Translations under genes and position numbers: made by a program | Notes under the pieces: model-generated | What the model was told of the DNA's origin: nothing | What the model saw: only the letters and a program-made list of their open reading frames with translations | The model's database searches: none | Source: UBA11606 sp965243715 | GTDB lineage: Bacteria > Actinomycetota > Acidimicrobiia > Acidimicrobiales > Aldehydirespiratoraceae | Direction of reading: 5' to 3' | NCBI GenBank assembly: GCA_965243715.1 | Contig: CBDEVU010000017.1 | Span: 310,001 to 374,000, forward strand | DNA length: 64,000 bases | Part shown: positions 51,837 to 61,042 of the stretch, in pieces | How positions within the stretch are numbered: position 1 is the stretch's first letter | Layout of the letters: each line of letters begins with the position of its first letter

Positions 51837-51848
51837 TATAATGGAGTT
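51837..51848 (+). promoter_or_regulatory. Leaderless-type -10 element of HNH copy 3
   Basis: A perfect TATAAT (51837-51842) ends 6 nt before the ATG of copy 3. Copies 1 and 2 have TATATT (49407) and GATACT (50623) at the same spacing, so the expression signal was copied with each unit. No -35 match is seen at the usual distance. Confidence 0.5.
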
Positions 51849-52956
51849 ATGTTTGAATCAGCGCATCGGAAGTTGAGCAACCTGTTGCCGGTCGGGCTTT
51901 CACGGCCGGAGTTGATTGCTACCCTCGCCGAGTGTCACCGCCTCGCAAAGCACTCCGAGGAGCGCTGCCTGGCCTACACCGCAGCCATCGACGCCCTCGG
52001 CGACCACGGAGCCGATGCAGCTACCGTCACGCGTGATCTGACCCATCGCTCGGCCCGCCAAGCCAAACAAGTCGCCGACACTGCAACGCAGTTGGCGTCT
52101 ATGCCTCTTATGGCCGCCGCGTTGGCTAGGGGCGAGATTGGCACCGAACATGTTGTGGCCGCGGCCGATGCCGCTAAGCGGGTGTCGCCGGAGGAGGCTG
52201 ACCAACTTGTTGATGATGCGGTTGCGGTGCCGGCGGATCTTTTCTTGAAACGAACCCGGCAATGGATTGGCCAGCACGAAACCGCCGACGAAATCGAAGA
52301 TCGCTACCAACGTCTACGCTCACAACGTGAAGCTCGGTGGTCGATAGCTAATGATCGCATGCTGCACCTTCATGCCGTGCTTGATCCGGTTAGCGGCCGC
52401 GAACTAGTAGCGGCGCTTGATCGCCGAGTCGATGCCCTATGGCGCTCCGATGGCGGCCGCGAGGGGTCCCCCGACGATGTTCGCTCACCTCGACAACGCC
52501 GAGCCGACGCACTTGTCGAGTTGGTGACCACGGAATCGTCTGGGAATGGCCGGGTGCATCCCAAACACATGGTGATCATGCACCTCGACGTGGCACGCGG
52601 TACTGCCGAATTCACCGACCACGAACCAGTACCCGCGTCGGTACTTGCTGAGTTGGGGCCCAAAGCCGAAGTCGTTGGCATGGTCTACGACGGTGAGCGG
52701 CCAACCGCTGCACCTCGGCCGAACCGTTCGCCTGGCCAGTCGAGCGCAATGGATCGCACTCATCGACCGCGACCGAGGATGCCTACGGTGCGGAGCCGAC
52801 CCGTCACGCTGCGACGCCCACCATGTTCACGAATATTCCGCTGGTGGGGCTACCGACATTGACAACCTCGAACTCGACTGCCACGGCGATCATGCACTGA
52901 TCCACCAACACGGCTTCGACCCCCGACGAACGCCGACTAATCCGCGGGCGGGCTAA
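51849..52956 (+). pseudogene. HNH array copy 3, broken by one frameshift
   Basis: The copy follows copy 2 closely until about residue 282, where one extra base near 52696 (GGTGAGCGGCC against GGTAACGGCC in copy 2) shifts the frame. The original frame then runs on to a stop at 52862; the proper HNH domain (RLASRAQWIALIDRDRGCLR, DAHHVHEYSAGGATDIDNLE) continues in another frame to a stop at 52956. The C-terminal HNH domain is therefore lost from the protein made from the ATG. Confidence 0.88.
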
Positions 52957-53023
52957 TGGGCGGCGGAGAGGCTTTGGCGCGGCTACCCGCATAACGCGTA
53001 CACAACGTCGGTGGTTCCCAACC

Positions 53024-53701
53024 CTAGGGCCCGGCGAATGGGCCGGGGAAGAGCACCACGATCATCGTGCCCGCGGCTAGTGCTGGACCGAACGGGAAGC
53101 TGTTGCTCCAGATCGGTCGGGAGCGCCGGGCTAGAGCCACCGCCACCCCGATGATGGCACCGAGGAAGCAGCCAATAACTAAGGCAAAAAAGATCAGGCG
53201 GAACACGGTGCTCCATGCGACATAGGTTGAGCCAGCAATCCATCCCAAGTGCAAACCCAGCAAAAGAGCGAACTTCACGTCGCCAAAACCCATACCCCGC
53301 GGCGAGATGAGATGAAGAGCGAGGAGGATCACGAAGTATCCGAGGGCGCCCACCGCGGCTCGCCCTAACGCCGCCGGACGGTCGATCCCGAAGGCCACCA
53401 CTAGCATCGCGAGCGCCGAGACGCCGGTCGCGGCAAAGACCACTGCGTCGGGGAGGCGGTAGACGTAAAGGTCGATAGTGGACAAAGCCACCAAGGCAAC
53501 CACTAAGACGAACGGAGGCAGAACCCGCCAGCCGTCGAACAGTCCCGCAACAGCGGCAAAGAGACCGGCGGTGAGCAACTCGACCGCGGGGAACGCCAGC
53601 GGCCGCTGCGCTGGATCTCGGAATCGATCCACGACCGTAGAGGCAAACCGTCCGGCGATCAGACCGCACGGCGGAGCAAGGATCAACATCGCTATTTTCA
53701 C
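53024..53701 (-). CDS. Prepilin peptidase-like aspartic protease (A24)
   Basis: The 225-residue membrane protein has about six hydrophobic helices and both catalytic Asp motifs: STIDLYVYRLPD (about 78-89) and MGFGDVKFALLLG (GxGD). The N-terminal N-methyltransferase domain with its CxxC pairs, found in full-length PilD, is absent or reduced, so it may cleave but not methylate prepilins. No pilin genes are near. The start is GTG, overlapping the aroE stop (GTGA). It ends the hisS-to-aroE strand run; the HNH array lies beyond it. Confidence 0.85.
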   Translation of the reverse strand: MKIAMLILAPPCGLIAGRFASTVVDRFRDPAQRPLAFPAVELLTAGLFAAVAGLFDGWRVLPPFVLVVALVALSTIDLYVYRLPDAVVFAATGVSALAMLVVAFGIDRPAALGRAAVGALGYFVILLALHLISPRGMGFGDVKFALLLGLHLGWIAGSTYVAWSTVFRLIFFALVIGCFLGAIIGVAVALARRSRPIWSNSFPFGPALAAGTMIVVLFPGPFAGP

Positions 53702-54540
53702 CGAACCGCCCCCGGGCCAGGTGGCGGGAAGATCACCGCGGCTCGCATCTCGTCGATAGGTGCCCTCACGCCGGTCCAGATCTCAAACTGCAGGACCGCC
53801 TGATGCAAGAGCATCGAGACGCCATTCATAGTGGTCGCCCCCGCCGCGGCTGCCGCCGCCAGCCACCGTGTCTCGATCGGGTTATAGATAAGATCGACCA
53901 CCAACTGAGCAGGCCGGAAACCAGTCGACGCAGGAAGGCCGGGATTGTTAGCCATACCGAGCGAGGTGGCGTTTACAACCAAGTCCGCCGCTTCGAGATC
54001 GCTCAACGTACCGAGCCGACCGACCCGCGGGGAGACAGCCACGGCATGCGCGGCCCGATCCGCGGAGCGGTTGACGATAGCCAGATCGGCCGCTCCGGCC
54101 CGGTCGCAGGCCTCAGCCACCGAACGAGCCGCCCCACCCGCCCCCAACACCACGATGCGACAGCCCGCGACGCCAAAGCCCGCTTCTTCGTCTAGCGCCC
54201 GTACAAAACCGTCGCCGTCGGTGTTGTGCGCCTCTACCTTGCCGCTCTCGGTAAGGGCAAGGCAGTTCGCGGCCCCGAGCATCCGAACCGTGTCGGTCGT
54301 TACGTCGGCCGCCGCAGCGACCGCCTCTTTATGTGGCGTGGTGACCGACAGGCCACGAATCCCGAGTGTTTTCATCGCGGCAACCGCCGCCGCGCCCGAA
54401 CCACCCGGGACAAGAAACGCCACATAGGCCCAATTAAGACCAGCGGCGGCAAATCCAGCGTTATGTAAGGCCGGCGATAGGGAATGTTCGACAGGATCGC
54501 CGATAACCCCGGCGATTTTGGTAGCTCCCGTGCAACTCAT
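53698..54540 (-). CDS. aroE: Shikimate dehydrogenase
   Basis: AroE reduces 3-dehydroshikimate with NADPH. The 280-residue protein has the shikimate site GDPVEHSLSPALHNAGF, the catalytic Lys in VTTPHKEAVAAAAD, NTDGDGF, the NADP loop VVLGAGGAARSVAEACDRAG followed by VNRS, and the C-terminal GVSMLLHQAVLQFEIWTG. Its ATG overlaps the mltG stop (ATGA). It is the only other shikimate gene in the window besides aroB. Confidence 0.95.
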   Translation of the reverse strand: MSCTGATKIAGVIGDPVEHSLSPALHNAGFAAAGLNWAYVAFLVPGGSGAAAVAAMKTLGIRGLSVTTPHKEAVAAAADVTTDTVRMLGAANCLALTESGKVEAHNTDGDGFVRALDEEAGFGVAGCRIVVLGAGGAARSVAEACDRAGAADLAIVNRSADRAAHAVAVSPRVGRLGTLSDLEAADLVVNATSLGMANNPGLPASTGFRPAQLVVDLIYNPIETRWLAAAAAAGATTMNGVSMLLHQAVLQFEIWTGVRAPIDEMRAAVIFPPPGPGAVR

Positions 54541-56048
54541 CCGCAGTAGCCGAGTTCGCGGCAGACCCCCACTGCTTGGTTGTGTTCGTCGAGGGTCGTG
54601 GAGAACGTGTGCGCCCCCACAATGCCGTCGTGATCAGTACGGGCCCAGAAGATGTAGTCGCCGTCGGCGGGAGCCAACGCCGCCCGCATGGCCGCTTCCC
54701 CAGGGGCGGCGATCGGCGTGGGCGGGATGCCCGCCGTTTTGCGAGTGTTCCACGGCGATTCCGCGTCGAGATCCGATTGGGTTAGCTTTTCAGTGAACGG
54801 TTTACTCGTCGCGTAGTGCACGGTGGCGTCGATTTCGAGCCGGATCCCTCGGGCGAGGCGGTTGTAGATCGCACGAGCCATCAGCGGACGATCGACAGCG
54901 ACCCGGGCTTCTTCTTCGATGAGGGACGCGACGACGATGATGTCGTAGTCGCTGAGGCCCAACTCGACAATCTCGTTACTTCGGCCTAGTTCATCGAGTA
55001 GGGAACCGAATCGTTGGTCGAAGGTGTCTGCTAGACGCTGCAAGAAGCGAGCCTCATTGGCTAGGTCACCCTCGGGAATGTCATAAGTCGCTGGGAATAA
55101 GGTTCCCTCGAGTGGGACCGCCTCGGCAAGGTTGGAGTCCTCGAAGTATTCCGAAATCAGGTCCGGGTTCTCCAGCGCGACAAGGATTTCCTGGCGATCG
55201 AATTGATCGTTTTTGGCCAGCATGCGGTCGACCAACTCGTTGAGGCGCAACCCCTCCGGAATCGTGAGATTGAAGAAAATCTCCGGCGCGGGCCCCTCCG
55301 CGAACACCGCCACTACATTCTCATAGCTCATGTTTTCGTATAGCTCATAGTCGCCAGCCTGAAACGAGGTTTCCGTCTCACAGCCAAGGAAGCCAGTGAT
55401 GTTCAGGTCGCCCTCGCAACGCAACCAGTAGCGAAAAACGGTGGCGTTGCTGATGATGTCTTGGTTGACCAGCGCGGTGGCGACGCTGTTCGTGGCCGCC
55501 CCGTTGGGAATAGTGAACTCGACCAAATCCCCCTGCTCACCGTCGGGAACAATCTGGACATCAACCCAGCCGTAAATGCGATCGCGAACGGTGGTGACCA
55601 TCCAAAGGAGGAACAGCACCAAGGCGACAACGCGCAAGAGACTGCCCCAAGTTGTCCGGTAACGAACCCAGTTGCGGTCCTCGTAGTCGTAGCGAGGATC
55701 AACCAGCGGAGGAGCATCAGGGTCGTCTTCGAACACGTACTCGACCCCGTCGGCATCGACCCCGGCCACCAGCACCGTACCCGGGGGCGCGACATGATCG
55801 GGCAGAGCAAACGGCACGTTGCCGGGGTTGCCGTCGGGCTCAACCATCACCGGAGGAGTGGGCGCGGGCGCGGGGGTGGCGCTCACGGGTCGAGCGACTC
55901 TCGTTATGGGCCGCCGCCTACCGGCGGGCGGATACAGGGGAGCAGAACTGGCGCTCGAAGGGGCGGCAGGTTCGACGGGAATCTCTTCGTCGGCCGCACC
56001 GGTGAGAAAGGCGAAAAAGTTACGGCGCTTCGGGGACGGCTCAGTCAC
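54537..56048 (-). CDS. mltG: Endolytic murein transglycosylase MltG
   Basis: MltG cuts growing glycan strands at the membrane. The 503-residue protein has a Pro-rich cytoplasmic N-terminus (about 1-130), one membrane helix (VVALVLFLLWMVTTV, about 140-154) and the YceG domain outside. The catalytic Glu is in VVASLIEEEARVAVDRPLMA, followed by YNRLARGIRLEIDATVHYA and the substrate-site NTRKTAGIPPTPIAAPG. GTG start, overlapping ruvX by 8 bp. alaS-ruvX-mltG-aroE is a common actinobacterial order. Confidence 0.94.
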   Translation of the reverse strand: MTEPSPKRRNFFAFLTGAADEEIPVEPAAPSSASSAPLYPPAGRRRPITRVARPVSATPAPAPTPPVMVEPDGNPGNVPFALPDHVAPPGTVLVAGVDADGVEYVFEDDPDAPPLVDPRYDYEDRNWVRYRTTWGSLLRVVALVLFLLWMVTTVRDRIYGWVDVQIVPDGEQGDLVEFTIPNGAATNSVATALVNQDIISNATVFRYWLRCEGDLNITGFLGCETETSFQAGDYELYENMSYENVVAVFAEGPAPEIFFNLTIPEGLRLNELVDRMLAKNDQFDRQEILVALENPDLISEYFEDSNLAEAVPLEGTLFPATYDIPEGDLANEARFLQRLADTFDQRFGSLLDELGRSNEIVELGLSDYDIIVVASLIEEEARVAVDRPLMARAIYNRLARGIRLEIDATVHYATSKPFTEKLTQSDLDAESPWNTRKTAGIPPTPIAAPGEAAMRAALAPADGDYIFWARTDHDGIVGAHTFSTTLDEHNQAVGVCRELGYCG

Positions 56049-56463
56049 GGGGCATACCCGCGTCGAGCCATGATTGCAGCATCACAGAGGCGGCAACCTT
56101 GTCGACCACCAAGCGGCGGTTCTGGGCGTTCATGTTCTGCTCCATCAATTGGCGCTCCGCGGTGACCGTTGTTAGTCGCTCATCGTAGAGAACAACGGGT
56201 ACGCCGAGGGTGTCAGCCAAGCGCCTTGCTTCAGATTTGTGCTTTCGGGCCATCGGGCCGTGGCCGCCATCGAGGCTCAACGCCAACCCAACGATGACAA
56301 TCTCGGCTTCCCATTCGTCGACGAGATCGGCGATCACCCGATGCTCACGCCTTCGATCACCTAGGCGTTTGATGACCTCGATGGGTGAAGCAAGCGTGCC
56401 CGCCCCGTCGCTCACCGCGACACCAACTCGCTTATCGCCCAGATCAAGGCCGAGAGCCCGCAT
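56041..56463 (-). CDS. ruvX: Holliday-junction resolvase-like YqgF/RuvX
   Basis: The 140-residue RNase-H-fold protein begins RALGLDLGDKRVGVAVSDGA and has IVIVGLALSLDGGHGPMA and the C-terminal ERLTTVTAERQLMEQ with VVDKVAASVMLQSWLD. The family is linked to 16S rRNA 5'-end processing and possible junction cleavage. Its ATG lies 1 bp beyond the restored alaS stop. Confidence 0.94.
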   Translation of the reverse strand: MRALGLDLGDKRVGVAVSDGAGTLASPIEVIKRLGDRRREHRVIADLVDEWEAEIVIVGLALSLDGGHGPMARKHKSEARRLADTLGVPVVLYDERLTTVTAERQLMEQNMNAQNRRLVVDKVAASVMLQSWLDAGMPRD

Positions 56464-56464
56464 C

Positions 56465-59028
56465 TCAGGTGAGGCCCGCGGCTGCTCGGGCCTGATCGAG
56501 GGCGGCGTCGATGTTTTCGACGTGCTTGCCCCCCGCGACGGCTAGATCAGACGACGACTTACCTCCCCCACCGACCGTCTTTTTCGCCTCCTCGATGAGG
56601 CCCCCGCATTTAGCGAACTTTCGGGAGTGACCGCGGCGACGAGACCAACGCCGCTACCATCGAGGGCCGCGGCCAGCACTACGGCATGCACGCCCGCTTG
56701 ATCGCGCACCGACGTCGCGAGGTCGCGCAAGGCGGCCCGATCAAGTCCGTCAACGCGGGCCACAACTACGCCTTCGACGGCAGCCGAGGCGAGGATCGGA
56801 GCCCGGCCGATCGCCAGCTGCTGTTTCAAACGAGTCACTTCGGTGCGGAGCTCTTTATGTTCGGCTTTCATCTTGATGATGCCGTCGAGAACTTTGTCGG
56901 GTGTCACGCTCAACTCGTCGGCCGCGGCCGCGACGGCTGCAACCGACTCCCGCAACAACTCCACGGTGGCTAGTCCGGTGATGGCCTCCACCCGGCGAAG
57001 GTTGGAACCAATCGACCCTTCCACCACGAGACGAAATTGACCAATGTCGCCCAACGCCCGTACGTGCGTTCCGCCACAGAGTTCGACCGAGTTCGATCCG
57101 GCCTCGAGCACGCGGACAACATCGCCGTACTTATCGCCGAAGAAGGCAATAGCGCCCAACTGCTCGGCGGTGGTCATGGTGGTCTCGAAGTGGCGACACG
57201 ACCCGTTGTCGAGTACCTCGCGGTTGACTAGATCTTCGACCTCAGCCAACTGTTCGGCGGTCATGGCTTGGTAGTGGCTGAAATCGAAACGAAGCCGGTC
57301 AGGACCGACATAGGAACCCTGCTGTTTCACGTGTTCGCCCAGCACCCGGCGCAGCGCCCAGTGCAAGATATGGGTCGCAGTGTGGTTGCGTCGGATAGCC
57401 GCCCGACGGTCGCCGTCGATCGTGGCGGTGACCGTCTCGCCGGCGACGATCCCGCCCGCCACCGATTCGATCACGTGAACGTGAAGGCCCGGGACGCCAT
57501 AGCGGGTATCGCCGATGTGGAGTTGGCCCGCGGCGCTTTGCACCACCCCGGTATCGCCGATCTGACCACCACTCTCGGCGTAGAACGGGGTCTGGTCGAG
57601 CACCACGATGTCGTCGTCGAGGTACAGAACCGTGGCTTCTGTGCTCACCGAGTCGCGGCCGGTGAAAATGGTCTCGCCGTTGGCTTCGACTAACGTGATG
57701 AGATAGTTCGTATCGCCGATGGCAGCGGTCTTACGGGCTGCTTTGGCCTGGCGCTGTTGTTTGGCCATCGCCACGGCGAAACCATCGACATCTACCTCGA
57801 CCCCGCGCTCGGCCGTGATCTCCTGGGTGACCTCTAACGGGAAACCGTAGGTGTCGTGCAGCAAGAACGCGGTATCCCCCGACAGTCGCTCCCCCTCGCC
57901 CAGGTTCTCCATCTTTTCGTCGAGGATCGCCTGGCCCTTGCGTAGCGTCTCGCGGAAGCGCCCCTCTTCTCGATCAATGACGTCGCGCACGAAGGAGTGG
58001 TTGGTGACAAGGTCTGGGTAGTCGGTACCCATAAGTTCAACCACGGCATCGACCATGCCCCCCATCACCGGAGTTTCGACCCCGAGGAGGTAGGCGTGGC
58101 GAACGGCGCGACGCAGAATCCGCCGCAGGACATAGCCGCGACCTTCGTTGGACGGGAACACGCCGTCGCTCACCAAGAGCGCCGTGGACCGCGCGTGGTC
58201 AGCGAGAATACGCAACGACACTAGAGATTCGGACTCGGCGGTGGCTGGATCGACTCCGCTCAGTCCCGCCGCCGCGGCCTGCAAGGCGTGAAGCTCGTCG
58301 GTATCCCAAACCGAGTCCACTCCCTGCAGGACCGACACGGTGCGCTCGAGGCCCATGCCGGTGTCAATCGACGGTTTGGGAAGCGGCACCTTGGAGCCAT
58401 CGCCGGGCTGGTCGAACTGCATGAACACGAGGTTCCAGATCTCGATAAAGCGATCCTCGCCGCCGTGCTCGGGACCGCCACCGGCACCGAACTCGGGGCC
58501 TTTGTCCCAGAATATCTCCGAGCACGGACCGCACGGACCAATGTCGCCCATCTTCCAGTAGTTATCCTCATCGAGGCGCTGGATGCGAGCCGCGGGGACA
58601 CCCACTTCGTGCTCCCAAATTGCCGCCGCTTCGTCGTCGCTGAGGTGAACGGTGACCCAGAGGCGGTCGGCGTCAAGGCCGAGCACTTCGGTGACGAACT
58701 CCCACGCCCAAGCACACGCCTCGGACTTGAAGTAGTCGCCGAAGCTGAAATTGCCCATCATCTCAAAGAAGGTCAGGTGGCGCTGGGTACGGCCGATCTC
58801 GTCAAGATCGTTGTGCTTACCTCCCGCCCGCACACATTTTTGGATTGTGACCGCACGTTGGAACGGGGCGGCCTCTTCGCCAGTGAAGTAGGTCTTGAAC
58901 GGCACCATTCCCGCAACGGTGAACAGCAACGTGGGGTCGTGCGGGATCAGCGACGCCGAGGACTGGTGGCTGTGATTACGTTCGACGAAGAAGTTGGTGA
59001 ACGCTTGGCGTACTTCGTTGGCCTTCAT
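56465..59028 (-). CDS. alaS: Alanine-tRNA ligase with a one-base frame break near the C-terminus
   Basis: AlaRS has its catalytic domain (HLTFFEMMGNFSFGDYFK at about 90), the editing site HTATHILHWALR and the zinc site VELCGGTHVRALGDI. In the frame from the ATG at 59028 the protein ends at 56542 with an unlike tail after SSLNAG. Adding one G to the G5 run at about 56606-56610 restores GGLIEEAKKTVGGGG, then DLAVAGGKHVENIDAALDQA and a TGA at 56467-56465, 1 bp before ruvX. That is the normal C-Ala tail, so the true gene extends to 56465. The break is probably a run-length error in the read, or a recent mutation. The first-codon choice (ATG at 59028 against TTG at 59034) is minor. Confidence 0.92.
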
Positions 59029-59040
59029 TAGCAACCAAGC

Positions 59041-59349
59041 TTAGCGGTCCACACCTTCGGCGAAATCGTGAGGTTGGTGAGTCGTGAGCGGGGCCTCGTC
59101 GACGATGAACTCCGCCATCAGGTCGCGCCGTTCGTCGCGCATCGCCGCCACCCCATCTTGGGCGGCGTCACGAAGGTCCACGACTACGTTCTTGGCCCGC
59201 TGCGCGACTGCTCGTCCATGATGGGCGACCTGCTGGCGGGCCTTTTGCGGGGCGTAACGTTTAGCCGTTCGCCGCAGCCGACGCTGCACATAAACCGAAG
59301 TTCCCAAACCAACCGTGTAGCCCAAGCCCGTCCAGAAGGTTCGTTTCAC
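59041..59349 (-). CDS. Small DUF6167-like protein beside alaS
   Basis: The 102-residue protein begins MKRTFWTGLGYTVGLGTSVYV, a short hydrophobic N-terminal segment, followed by a basic, Arg/Ala/Gln-rich helical part. It matches the style and position (between the DUF948 gene and alaS) of DUF6167 proteins in actinobacteria. Function is unknown. Its ATG overlaps the DUF948 stop (ATGA). Confidence 0.7.
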   Translation of the reverse strand: MKRTFWTGLGYTVGLGTSVYVQRRLRRTAKRYAPQKARQQVAHHGRAVAQRAKNVVVDLRDAAQDGVAAMRDERRDLMAEFIVDEAPLTTHQPHDFAEGVDR

Positions 59350-59738
59350 TTTTGTCGTCCTTTGACTTCGATGGCCGGTCGCCGTTTAGGAGTAGCAAGT
59401 CGGCGTCCGACTCGGCCCACGCCAGTGACCAAAGACAGGCCTCGGATGAGTGGTGGCGCTACCACTTTATAGGTGAGGCGGGTGGCTACGTCGACGGTGG
59501 CGGTGATCCGCTCGGCTCGGTCGATCACCGCGTTAACCCGATCGAGTTCGCCACTGGCACGGTCCACGGTGGAGTGCAACTCCTCGACCATCGGCAGCGT
59601 GTTGGCCTGCAACTCGTCCACCGTGTGGCGGAGTTGTCGTAAGGTTCGCACGAGTGCCTGAACGGCCACAACCAACACCGCGGTCACGATGAGACAAACA
59701 ATGGTCACGACGAGGGCGGCGAGATCGGTGGCGGTCAT
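59346..59738 (-). CDS. DUF948-family membrane protein
   Basis: The 130-residue protein has one N-terminal membrane helix (ALVVTIVCLIVTAVLVVAVQ, about 7-26) and then a coiled-coil-like helix (QLRHTVDELQANTLPMVEEL through VNAVIDRAERITATVDVATR), the DUF948 pattern. Function unknown. The ATG at 59738 follows AAAGGGAG and overlaps the rarA stop. Confidence 0.83.
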   Translation of the reverse strand: MTATDLAALVVTIVCLIVTAVLVVAVQALVRTLRQLRHTVDELQANTLPMVEELHSTVDRASGELDRVNAVIDRAERITATVDVATRLTYKVVAPPLIRGLSLVTGVGRVGRRLATPKRRPAIEVKGRQK

Positions 59739-61042
59739 GACGCTCCCTTTTCTTTTTGACGACCCGGCCACCATTGTACGAGGCGGCCTTCACGCCCGTG
59801 CGGAGACGGGTCGTAGTAGGTCGAAGAGGCGACCTCAGCGGGCCGATACTCCTGATCGGCCCACCCCGACGCCTCATCATGAGGGTAGCGATAACCCGCG
59901 CCGTGCCCCAAACTGGCCGCCCCTTGGTAATGCGCGTCGCGTAAATGAACGGGCACTTCACCGGTCCCTGCGGTCTTGAGGTCGGCTTGAGCGGCGAAAA
60001 TAGCCATCGTCACGCGGTTGGATTTCGGGGACGTGGCGAGGTGGATGACAGCCTGCGCTAGGTTGAGTTGGGCCTCGGGCAAGCCAACGAACTCGACCGC
60101 CCGCGCTGCTGCATCAGCTATGAGGAGTGCCTGAGGGTCGGCCATACCAATGTCCTCAGAAGCGAGAATAACCAAGCGGCGAGCGATGAACCGGGCGTCT
60201 TCTCCCGCCTCGAGCATGCGCGCGAGCCAGTAAAGGCCCCCGTCGGCGTCGGAGCCGCGGATGCTCTTGATGAAGGCACTGATGACGTCGTAGTGCCCGT
60301 CGCGTCCGTAGCGGACCGCTTTGGCGTCAACCGCACCCTCAGCATCGTCGAGGCAAACCCGGATAGGGCGACCCCGAGCCGCCGCCAACACCACCGCCAC
60401 CTCGGTACTGGTCAGGGCATGACGCCCGTCGCCCCCGGCGCGTGCCGCGAGATGCGCGACGGCATCGTCGTCGGCCGACGCTCCTTCGACCTCGAGGCCC
60501 CGACGAATGAGTTCGCCGAGATCGGTGACTTCGAGGGAGTGGAGCCTAAACAGCGTGGAACGACTCATAAGGGGAGGGTTGACCTCGAAATGCGGATTTT
60601 CGGTCGTGGCCCCGATCAAGACGATGAGTCCTTCCTCCACCGCGGGCAGCAGCGTGTCTTGTTGGGCTTTGTTGAAGCGGTGGACCTCGTCGAGAAAGAG
60701 GATGGTGCCAGCGCCGCGTTCGCCTAGACGGTAGCGGGCGCCGGCAATTTCCTCCCGCACGTCCTTGACCGAAGCGGTGACCGCGGACAACTCAACGAAC
60801 ACCTTCTCGGTGGTCGAAGCAATAAGCCGGGCCAGGCTGGTCTTGCCCGTTCCGGGTGGACCCCACAGAATTACCGACGACAGTCGGTCGCTCTCAATCA
60901 ACGCCCGCAGCGGCTTACCCGGCGCCAAGATACCGCGCTGGCCTACCACCTCATCGAGGGTGCGGGGTCGGAGGCGAGCAGCCAGCGGCGAACGGTCCGC
61001 TAGGCGTTGTTCGGCCGCCGCGTTGAACAGATCCTCAGACAC
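59735..61042 (-). CDS. rarA: Replication-associated recombination protein RarA (MgsA)
   Basis: RarA is a AAA+ clamp-loader-like ATPase that acts at stalled forks. The 435-residue protein starts VSEDLFNAAAEQRLADRSPL, with Walker A ILWGPPGTGKTSLARLI, Walker B TILFLDEVHRFNKAQQD, sensor 1 LIGATTENPHFEVN, and the C-terminal SEDIGMADPQALLIADAAAR. The GTG at 61042 overlaps the aspS stop by 8 bp; the frame upstream of it to 61699 lies inside aspS and is not coding. Confidence 0.95.
   Translation of the reverse strand: MSEDLFNAAAEQRLADRSPLAARLRPRTLDEVVGQRGILAPGKPLRALIESDRLSSVILWGPPGTGKTSLARLIASTTEKVFVELSAVTASVKDVREEIAGARYRLGERGAGTILFLDEVHRFNKAQQDTLLPAVEEGLIVLIGATTENPHFEVNPPLMSRSTLFRLHSLEVTDLGELIRRGLEVEGASADDDAVAHLAARAGGDGRHALTSTEVAVVLAAARGRPIRVCLDDAEGAVDAKAVRYGRDGHYDVISAFIKSIRGSDADGGLYWLARMLEAGEDARFIARRLVILASEDIGMADPQALLIADAAARAVEFVGLPEAQLNLAQAVIHLATSPKSNRVTMAIFAAQADLKTAGTGEVPVHLRDAHYQGAASLGHGAGYRYPHDEASGWADQEYRPAEVASSTYYDPSPHGREGRLVQWWPGRQKEKGAS

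Larger units (their letters stand above)
49386..52970 (+). repeat. Tandem array of about 1.2-kb HNH gene units
   Basis: Three head-to-tail units start at 49419, 50635 and 51849 (periods 1216 and 1214 bp). Each unit is one HNH gene plus a spacer of about 108 bp. The spacers after copies 1 and 2 are nearly the same (CGGGCGGCTCGG, CCAGCGTGGATAAACAATTC, CATTTCTTCTCTAAT); after copy 3 only the first part (TAATGGGCGGCGGAG) remains. A GATAATGTCAYA-like element precedes copies 1 and 3, with a variant before copy 2. The array separates aroB from the prepilin peptidase gene. Confidence 0.92.

Noticed and set aside
49386..52970. The HNH units as a CRISPR or insertion-sequence array
   Set aside because: The repeat unit is a whole 1.2-kb gene with a spacer, with no terminal inverted repeats, transposase or short spaced repeats.
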